Of a stretch of 27,163 nt of DNA, positions 21,923 through 27,163 are shown one piece after another. Every line of letters begins with the position of its first letter. Within the stretch, counting starts at the first letter, position 1. The translations under genes were made by a program, and so were the position numbers. This DNA comes from Gammaproteobacteria bacterium (lineage in GTDB: Bacteria; Pseudomonadota; Gammaproteobacteria; Steroidobacterales; Rariloculaceae), in NCBI GenBank assembly GCA_017577365.1, contig PKRJ01000054.1:1-27163 (forward strand), written 5' to 3'. The notes under the pieces are model-generated. The model was not told where the DNA came from. It made no database searches and saw only the letters and a program-made list of their open reading frames with translations.

Positions 21923-23227
21923 ATGGCCATAAACGACGTCGCCCGCGGCCGCTTACGCGAGCAGGACGCGAGCGCGCGAGGCATGCGCGTCCTTCTGCTC
22001 GCGGGCGATACCTTCCCGCCGAAACGGGTGGACCTCACCGTTCTCTACGGCGAAGAGCTTTCGCGACGCGGACACCGCATCGATTGGCTCTTGCAGAGCG
22101 ACGCGCCCTGCTCTCGCGCCTACGTGACGCGATACGCGCGGGGCGTCGCGATCGTGGGGCCTACGGATACCGGCTGCTCGTTGGCGAGACGTGTGCGTAA
22201 GCACGTGCTGAGCATCGTGCACGACTTCAAGGTGCTCGGCCTGCTGCGCAAGAAGCGGTATGACGTCGTCGAGGTCAAGGACAAGTTCGTCTCGGGGGTA
22301 TTCGCGCTCGTTGCCGCGCGAATGCTCGGGGTGAAGTTCGTCTATTGGCTTTCTTATCCGTTCCCCGAGCACTACCTCTACCGATACAGGGCAGGCGACG
22401 CGCCTTATCCTCTGCTTTACTGGCTCCGCGGCACGGCCTTCAAGCTCTTGCTCTACAAAGTCCTGCTGCCCGGCGCGGATCACGTGTTCGTCCAGAGCGA
22501 GCAAATGCGTAGGGACATCGGCGCGGTGGGCGTGACGCCCGCGAAGATGACCGCGGTGCCGATGGGCGTCCGACTGACGGAGGATCCGCGTGCCGACGCG
22601 AGCGACCGCAGCGTGATACCGGCGGGCGAGCGCTGTTTCGTTTACCTCGGCACGCTCGTGCGCGTGCGCCGTCTCGACTTCCTCGTCCGCGTGCTCGCGA
22701 TCGTCCGGCGCGAGATTCCGGACGCGAAGCTGTATCTCGTGGGCCGCGGCGAAGAGCCCGAGGACGAGGACGCGATACGCGCAGAGGCCGCCCGGCTCGG
22801 CGTCTCGTCCGCGGTCGTGCTCGTCGGCGAGCTCCCTCGCGACGAGGCCCTGCGATACGTGCACGACGCCGACGTCTGCGTATCGCCTTTCTATCCGACG
22901 CCGATCCTGAGATCGACCTCTCCGACGAAGCTCGTCGAGTACCTCGCAATGGGCAAGGCCGTGGTAGCGAGCGATCACCCGGAGCAGCGCCGGGTGATCG
23001 AGGAGAGCGGCGGAGGTCTGTGCGTTCCGTGGGACGAGACGGAATTCGCGGGCGCGATCGTAAGGCTGATGAGCTGCCCCGACGTTGCTCGGCGGATGGG
23101 AGAGAAGGGGCGGCGTTTCGTGGAGCAGAACCGCTCGTATGCCACGATCGCCGACCTGGTCGAGCGCGAGCTCGTCGCGCTCGCCGCGACGGCAACGCCG
23201 CGCATCGGGAAACCGCAGCTCTCATAG
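21923..23227 (+). CDS. Glycosyltransferase family 4-type, polysaccharide region GT4
   Basis: 434 residues from ATG 21923 (MAINDVARG), the first ATG after the predicted sigma-54 transcription start. ATG 21983, directly before RVLLLAGDTFPPKRVD, is an alternative start and is where the fold begins. The N-terminal domain carries TVLYGEELSRRGHRIDWLL, and KFVYWLSYPFPEHYLYRYRAGDAPY. The donor domain has CFVYLGTLVRVRRLDFLVRVLAIV and SPTKLVEYLAMGKAVVASDHPEQRRVI. That last block has the late Glu but not the early Glu of E-x7-E, as in several related branches. It is cytoplasmic or membrane-associated and likely adds another sugar to the repeat. It is transcribed alone, followed by a 350-base gap. Confidence 0.88.
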   Translation: MAINDVARGRLREQDASARGMRVLLLAGDTFPPKRVDLTVLYGEELSRRGHRIDWLLQSDAPCSRAYVTRYARGVAIVGPTDTGCSLARRVRKHVLSIVHDFKVLGLLRKKRYDVVEVKDKFVSGVFALVAARMLGVKFVYWLSYPFPEHYLYRYRAGDAPYPLLYWLRGTAFKLLLYKVLLPGADHVFVQSEQMRRDIGAVGVTPAKMTAVPMGVRLTEDPRADASDRSVIPAGERCFVYLGTLVRVRRLDFLVRVLAIVRREIPDAKLYLVGRGEEPEDEDAIRAEAARLGVSSAVVLVGELPRDEALRYVHDADVCVSPFYPTPILRSTSPTKLVEYLAMGKAVVASDHPEQRRVIEESGGGLCVPWDETEFAGAIVRLMSCPDVARRMGEKGRRFVEQNRSYATIADLVERELVALAATATPRIGKPQLS

Positions 23228-23577
23228 CAGGGCACAACGCTGCGATCGCGATCGTCGACGAGGATCGCTCCGGGCTCGATGCAGGCGAGTTCACGTTCGT
23301 CCGCGCTCGGCCTCTTCCTTAAGAGGCTCCCCCCGGATGACGTGACCTCCGCCCTCGCCCTGAGGCGAAACGAGAAGTCCCGTTCAGTTCGCCCGACCGT
23401 CGTCGCTCGAGTCCAGCGGTCTCGAAATGAGGTCGACGGCGCGGGTTCGCGTAGCGGCGTCACGCCGCCCGATCGGCGGACGTTCGGCCGATGAATTGAA
23501 TTCCGTTCTATGCAAGTTCGTTGCGCCGCGCCGTGCCAGATTCCGGGTTCGACGTGCCAGGCCTGGAGGGTACGGGG
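23228..23577. other. Intergenic region between GT4 and the alcohol dehydrogenase operon
   Basis: About 350 bases. A hairpin GCCTCTT-CCTT-AAGAGGC (23310-23327) lies 83 bases after GT4 and could end its transcript, though C rather than T residues follow. A second hairpin GCGGCG-TCA-CGCCGC (23454-23468) overlaps an alternative stem CCGCC/GGCGG (23465-23479), a possible operator upstream of the dehydrogenase. An AT-richer stretch at about 23491-23515 (ATGAATTGAATTCCGTTCTATG) is the most promoter-like segment, but no clear -35/-10 or -24/-12 pair is visible. Confidence 0.4.
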
Positions 23578-24729
23578 GTGCCAAGAGACACGGTCTGCTT
23601 GACGCAGGTGGGCGAGCTCGCGTTCGGGCCCGGCGTCGCTCGGCTCGTGGCCGACGCACTCGCCGCGCAAAGGCTGCGTTCGGCGCTCGTTCTGACTTCG
23701 GCTTCGGTCCGCTCGCACGCCGACGCGATCTCGGGGGACATCCGGCGAGTCGGCGTCCGCGTCGACATCTGGGAGGCGCCGGAACGCGAGCCGACGGTCG
23801 CCGATTTCGAGGCGGCGGTCCGGCATGCGCGCGCCTCTGACGCCGATGCGGTGATCGGCGTCGGAGGCGGCAGTGTCATGGATCTCGCGAAGCTCGTCGC
23901 TGCGCTCGCGACGAGCGAGCAGAAGCTCCACGACGTCGTCGGGATAGGAAAGCTCGATGGGCGCGCGCTCTGGCTCGCGTGCCTGCCGACGACGGCCGGC
24001 ACCGGCAGCGAGGTATCGCCGATCGCGATCCTGCTCGACGAGGACGATCTGCTGAAGAAGGGCGTCGTGAGCCCGCATCTCGTCCCGGATGGGGCATACG
24101 TGGATCCGTTGCTCACGGTGACCATGCCGCCGAGCGTCACCGCGTCGACCGGCCTCGATGCGCTGACGCACTGCATCGAAGCGTACGCGAATCGCGCCGC
24201 TCATCCGCTCGTCGACACGCTCGCGCTCGAAGGCGTGCGTCTGATCGCGCGCGGCCTGCTCAAGGCCGTTCGGAACGGCAGCGACGTCTCCGCGCGCACC
24301 GACATGTCGCGCGGCAGCCTGTACGGCGGCATGTGCCTTGGCCCGGTGAATACGGCCGCCGTGCACGCGCTCGCCTATCCGCTCGGCGGCGAGTTCCACA
24401 TCCCGCACGGCATCTCGAACGCGGTGCTGCTGCCGCACGTGCTCGCATTCAATCTGCCCGCCGCCACGGCCCGTTACGCCGATATCGCGCGCGCGATGGG
24501 CGTACCCGGCGGCGGCTCCGACGAGGCCGTCGCCCGACGCGGGCTCGACCTCATCAAGGAGCTCGCGAGCCGCTGCGGAGTTCGCATGCGCCTCACGGAA
24601 TACGGCGTTCGGCGCGACGACGTCGAGCGTCTCGCGACCGGAGCGATGACCGTGACTCGCCTGCTGCGGAACAACGTTCGCACCGTCACGCACGAGGACG
24701 CGTGTCGCATCTACGAGGAGGCTTTGTGA
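23578..24729 (+). CDS. Iron-type (group III) alcohol dehydrogenase
   Basis: 383 residues from GTG 23578, chosen because GGAGGG lies 7 bases upstream and the length is then typical of the family (about 380-390); the frame is open back to 23521. The NAD(P)-binding GVGGGSVMDLAK is about 98-109, then CLPTTAGTGSEVSP (about 138-151). Metal ligands expected in the family are visible: Asp in AYVDPLLT, His in DALTHCIEAY, His in AVHALAYPLGG and His in HIPHGISNAVLLPHV. Such enzymes interconvert alcohols and aldehydes or ketones with NAD(P) and Fe2+ in the cytoplasm. It overlaps the MFS start by one base (TGATG). Substrate unknown; maleylacetate reductase is less likely given the full set of His ligands. 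Confidence 0.92.
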   Translation: MPRDTVCLTQVGELAFGPGVARLVADALAAQRLRSALVLTSASVRSHADAISGDIRRVGVRVDIWEAPEREPTVADFEAAVRHARASDADAVIGVGGGSVMDLAKLVAALATSEQKLHDVVGIGKLDGRALWLACLPTTAGTGSEVSPIAILLDEDDLLKKGVVSPHLVPDGAYVDPLLTVTMPPSVTASTGLDALTHCIEAYANRAAHPLVDTLALEGVRLIARGLLKAVRNGSDVSARTDMSRGSLYGGMCLGPVNTAAVHALAYPLGGEFHIPHGISNAVLLPHVLAFNLPAATARYADIARAMGVPGGGSDEAVARRGLDLIKELASRCGVRMRLTEYGVRRDDVERLATGAMTVTRLLRNNVRTVTHEDACRIYEEAL

Positions 24730-26036
24730 TGACGGACGGGAGCATTGCTCGAGCCGCTTCCTATTTCGACCAAAGCAAGGAGCGTAGCGGACCGCTCGCG
24801 TGGTATGCGCAATCGACCGCGAAAGTCAAACGGGTCTTCTGGACCTGCTCGGCGGCGTGGGCGCTCGATGCGATGGACGGCTTCGTCTATCAGTACCTGA
24901 TTCCGATCCTGATCGCGGCGTTCGGAATGAGCCTCGCGGAGGCGGGAACGATCGCGAGCGCGAACTACTTCGCGTCCGCGATCGGCGGCTGGGCCGGCGG
25001 CTGGCTGTCCGACCGATTCGGTCGGGCGCGCATGCTGCAGATCACGATCCTTTGGTTCTCGTTCTTTTCTTTTCTCAGCGGCTTCGCGCAAAGCTACGAG
25101 CAGCTGCTCGTGATCCGCGTCCTGCAAGGCCTCGGCTTCGGCGCCGAGTGGGCCGTCGGCGCGGTGCTGCTCGGCGAGATGATCGCGCCGCAGCATCGCG
25201 GTAAGGCGCTCGGCACGGTGCACAGCGGCGCCGCGATCGGCTCGGGGCTCGCGGCGCTCCTCGCCGGACCGTTCGTCGCGCTGTTTCCGCCGGAGTGGGG
25301 ATGGCGCGTCGTATTCTGGGTCGGGTTGTCGCCGGCCCTCCTCATCTTCTTCGTGCGCCGCAACGGCGACGATTCCGAGATCTACCGCGCCGCCAAGGAC
25401 AAAGCCAGCAAGGTCTCGATCCTCGCGATCTTCCATCCGAGGATCCTGAAGATCACCGCGCTCGCGTCGCTACTCGCTCTCGGAGCACAGGGGGCGGGAT
25501 ATGCGGTCAGCAACTACCTCACGACGTTCCTGCAGACGGAACGCGGCCTTTCGGCGTCCGTCGCCGGCGTGTACGTGCTGTTCAACAGCGTCGGCGGCTT
25601 CATGGGTTTCATCGTCAACGCGTATCTGAGCGACCGCGTCGGCCGACGAATGATCTTCCGGCTCTTCGGAATCGGCTTCATCCTCGCGGTCACGTTCTAT
25701 CTGTACGCGCCGCTCGGCAGCTCGGCGTGGACGCTGCTGCCGGCGGGCATCGTCTACGGCTTCTTCCAGTTCGGCATCTATGCGTCGTTCGGCCCGTATT
25801 TCTCGGAACTCTTCCCCACCGAGATTCGCGCCAACGGGCAATCGTTCGCCTATAACTTCGGACGAGCCTCGACCTTCATCTTCATTCAAGGCGTCGCGCT
25901 CGTAGCGCTCATCGCGCCGCTCAGCGTCGCGATGATGCTCATGGGGATCGCCGGAGTGTCCTGCGCCATCGTCGCGACGTTCCTCTTGCCGGAGACTGCA
26001 GGCCGCGATCTCGCGACCGTTGGGCAGAAAGACTAG
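24729..26036 (+). CDS. MFS metabolite/H+ symporter (SHS/AAHS-like)
   Basis: 435 residues from ATG 24729, which overlaps the dehydrogenase stop (TGATG) and has GAGGAGG 7-8 bases upstream; a longer open frame from 23979 is antisense-like over the dehydrogenase and is rejected. There are twelve membrane segments in two halves. The first half starts at ALDAMDGFVYQYLIPILI, with loop motif GGWLSDRFGRAR and RVLQGLGFGAEWAVGAVLLGE; the second half has the repeat motif LSDRVGRRM and then FSELFPTEIRANGQSF. The DxxDGF opening and the GxGxExxVG block are typical of sialate/lactate/aromatic-acid symporter families. It sits in the inner membrane and probably imports an organic acid used by the neighbouring enzymes. 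Substrate not determinable. Confidence 0.9.
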   Translation: MTDGSIARAASYFDQSKERSGPLAWYAQSTAKVKRVFWTCSAAWALDAMDGFVYQYLIPILIAAFGMSLAEAGTIASANYFASAIGGWAGGWLSDRFGRARMLQITILWFSFFSFLSGFAQSYEQLLVIRVLQGLGFGAEWAVGAVLLGEMIAPQHRGKALGTVHSGAAIGSGLAALLAGPFVALFPPEWGWRVVFWVGLSPALLIFFVRRNGDDSEIYRAAKDKASKVSILAIFHPRILKITALASLLALGAQGAGYAVSNYLTTFLQTERGLSASVAGVYVLFNSVGGFMGFIVNAYLSDRVGRRMIFRLFGIGFILAVTFYLYAPLGSSAWTLLPAGIVYGFFQFGIYASFGPYFSELFPTEIRANGQSFAYNFGRASTFIFIQGVALVALIAPLSVAMMLMGIAGVSCAIVATFLLPETAGRDLATVGQKD

Positions 26037-26056
26037 CCGTCAGACATGGAGGAAGG

Positions 26057-26515
26057 ATGACCGAACAAGAGATCCTGTTGCTTCGCCTGAAGCTCGAGAA
26101 TCAACTGGCCGAGTACTGGCACGACGTCGACACGAACTGGGGCCGCAACGCCGGCGATTACTACACCGAGGACGCCGTGTTCGACGGCGGCGAGGCGGTT
26201 TACCGCGGTCGCGCGAAGATCCAGGAGTTCTACGCGTGGCGGCTGAATCGCGGACCGCGCGTCGCGGTGCATGCGTATACGAACTTCCGCATGCAGCTCG
26301 TGAGCGACGATCGCGCGATCTGCACGTGGTACTTGCTGCTCTACGCCGCCGACGGCGAGCCCGTGCTGCCGACGCACCCGCCGATCAACGTCGCCCTCGT
26401 GACCGACGAGGTCGTGCGTCAGCCGGACGGTCGGTGGCTCTATGCCTCGCGAACGTTCAGGAGTCTCTTCATGGGCGGCACGCCGCCGACGAATCCGAAG
26501 CTCGACGACGACTGA
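26057..26515 (+). CDS. SnoaL/NTF2-like protein
   Basis: 152 residues from ATG 26057, with GGAGGAAGG directly upstream, 20 bases after the MFS stop. It has the cone-fold pattern: an N-terminal helix (LRLKLENQLAEYWHDVD), YYTEDAVFDGGEAVYRGRAKIQEFYAWR (about 32-59), then strands VAVHAYTNFRMQLV, AICTWYLLLYA and RWLYASRTFRSLFMG. The Y-T-x-D-A-V-F block is the usual SnoaL/ring-hydroxylating beta-subunit-like opening. NTF2-like proteins include isomerases, dehydratases, hydrolases and non-catalytic binding proteins. With the dehydrogenase and symporter it probably works on the same small molecule; a catalytic role is inferred only. A strong hairpin follows about 73 bases later. Confidence 0.88.
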   Translation: MTEQEILLLRLKLENQLAEYWHDVDTNWGRNAGDYYTEDAVFDGGEAVYRGRAKIQEFYAWRLNRGPRVAVHAYTNFRMQLVSDDRAICTWYLLLYAADGEPVLPTHPPINVALVTDEVVRQPDGRWLYASRTFRSLFMGGTPPTNPKLDDD

Positions 26516-26527
26516 CCTCGAAGGGAG

Positions 26528-26568
26528 GCGAGGCCCCGGCGGCAGTCATCCGCTCACCGAGGCCTCGC
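26528..26568. repeat. Inverted repeat downstream of the SnoaL-like gene
   Basis: GCGAGGCC (26528-26535) and GGCCTCGC (26561-26568) are complementary with a 25-base loop. It precedes the stronger hairpin at 26589. It could help end transcription or be an RNA stability element. Confidence 0.35.
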
Positions 26569-26588
26569 TCACGGGGGGATCGATCGAC

Positions 26589-26620
26589 GCAGGCCGCCGC
26601 AAAGGCGGCCTGCTTCCTTT
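26589..26620 (+). terminator. Intrinsic terminator of the dehydrogenase-MFS-SnoaL operon
   Basis: GCAGGCCGCC and GGCGGCCTGC form a perfect 10-base-pair stem with loop GCAAA, followed by TTCCTTT. This is the clearest intrinsic terminator in the window, for plus-strand transcription. On the minus strand no T tract follows, so for the convergent amidohydrolase it is at best a weak barrier. Confidence 0.8.
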
Positions 26621-27163
26621 CAGGCGCGGCTACCGCCGGGAATGAATATTCGCTTCGCAGTGTCGTAGAAGATCGCCTTCTGCTGCTCGAGCGGGAGCCC
26701 GGTGGCCGAATCGAGAGCGTGCTGCACGAACAGCAGGTCGTCGACCTCGCTGTTGCCGATGTCCGAGCCCCAGATCATGTGATCCGCGCCGAACTTCTCG
26801 ACGGTGAACTCGAGGAAGTCGCCGAGCGGCGTCTCGTCGGACAAGAGCATCTCGATCAGGAACGTCGTGTACTTGTAGTAGATATTGTCCACCTCGGCGA
26901 GCGCGAGATGATCCTCCGTGTATCCGAAGGTCTCGGGCCTCGACGAGTACTGCGGGAAGCCGATGTGGTCGAGGACCACGGGGACGTTCGAGTAGCGCTC
27001 GGCGAGCTCCTTGACGCGCCGCAGCGCCGGCCCGGCGTGTCGGCCCAAAGGCATCAACGTGATCGTCAAGCCGAGATCGTTCGCGAGCTCCCACGCGCCT
27101 TGGGCTGCGTCGCTCAAGTACGGAAAGACGCCGTCCTGATTCGCGCTGCCCATGAAACGCACG
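26620..27163 (-). CDS. Amidohydrolase_2 family metal-dependent hydrolase, C-terminal part, cut by window edge
   Basis: The frame is open to the right edge; about 180 C-terminal residues are visible and the N-terminus (with the first metal-binding block) lies outside. TIM-barrel blocks include GLTITLMPLGRHAGPALRRVKELAERY, a strand ending in His (VPVVLDHIGFP), and a late strand with the metal-binding Asp (MIWGSDIGNSE). The end is KAIFYDTAKRIFIPG, equivalent to the GxNAxRLF-type C-terminal helix of the family. Relatives hydrolyse or decarboxylate cyclic or aromatic acids (for example 2-pyrone-4,6-dicarboxylate hydrolase and ACMSD-type decarboxylases). The gene faces the SnoaL-like gene and abuts the terminator. 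It supports a catabolic role for this end of the window; the substrate is unknown. Confidence 0.88.
   Translation of the reverse strand, partial: VRFMGSANQDGVFPYLSDAAQGAWELANDLGLTITLMPLGRHAGPALRRVKELAERYSNVPVVLDHIGFPQYSSRPETFGYTEDHLALAEVDNIYYKYTTFLIEMLLSDETPLGDFLEFTVEKFGADHMIWGSDIGNSEVDDLLFVQHALDSATGLPLEQQKAIFYDTAKRIFIPGGSRA

Noticed and set aside
1..27163. Insertion sequences, integrases, tRNA, rRNA, CRISPR arrays, riboswitches
   Set aside because: I looked for transposase motifs, terminal repeats, tRNA-like cloverleaf ends and regularly spaced repeats and saw none that hold up by eye; a tRNAscan or Rfam search was not possible here.

Overview
The window is GC-rich throughout, with strongly G/C-biased third codon positions. 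It carries a UspE-type stress protein, periplasmic c-type cytochromes paired with vanillyl-alcohol-oxidase-family flavoproteins, a LytTR two-component pair and polysaccharide genes. This suggests a Gram-negative proteobacterium, most likely a gammaproteobacterium or close relative; the sequence alone does not fix the genus. I see no rRNA, tRNA, CRISPR array, insertion sequence or phage gene.

Left part (1-4122): an ion permease cut by the window edge; a tandem UspE-like protein; an alpha/beta hydrolase that has lost its C-terminal half; and a LytTR-type sensor/regulator pair that looks damaged. The sensor needs a one-base correction in a G run and lacks a recognisable phospho-acceptor His box, and the regulator has only about 60 percent of a receiver domain. 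Two direct repeats upstream of the sensor may be the regulator's own binding site.

Flavocytochrome operon (8663 down to 4199, minus strand): two successive pairs of a p-cresol methylhydroxylase/eugenol oxidase-like flavoprotein and a small c-type cytochrome, with a short twin-arginine-signal protein of unknown function between them. Three junctions are 4-base ATGA overlaps and the fourth gap is 4 bases, so this is one tightly coupled transcript. It probably oxidises 4-alkylphenols or related para-substituted phenols in the periplasm.

Polysaccharide region (about 8.8-23.2 kb): three different sulfotransferases, four GT4-type glycosyltransferases, a Wzy/O-antigen-ligase-like polymerase, a MurJ/MviN-like flippase, a radical SAM protein coupled to a glycosyltransferase, and a secreted parallel beta-helix protein. 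Together they look like a system that makes and exports a sulfated surface polysaccharide. The most striking regulatory observation is that four transcription units start behind sequences matching the sigma-54 (RpoN) -24/-12 promoter. Three share TGGCAT-N5-TTGC exactly and one is a near-consensus variant on the minus strand.

Right part (23.6 kb to end): an operon of an iron-type alcohol dehydrogenase, an MFS metabolite/H+ symporter and a SnoaL/NTF2-like protein, closed by a strong hairpin, then a convergent amidohydrolase_2 gene cut by the edge. These fit small-molecule (possibly aromatic) catabolism, as does the flavocytochrome operon, so the polysaccharide genes appear to sit between two catabolic blocks.
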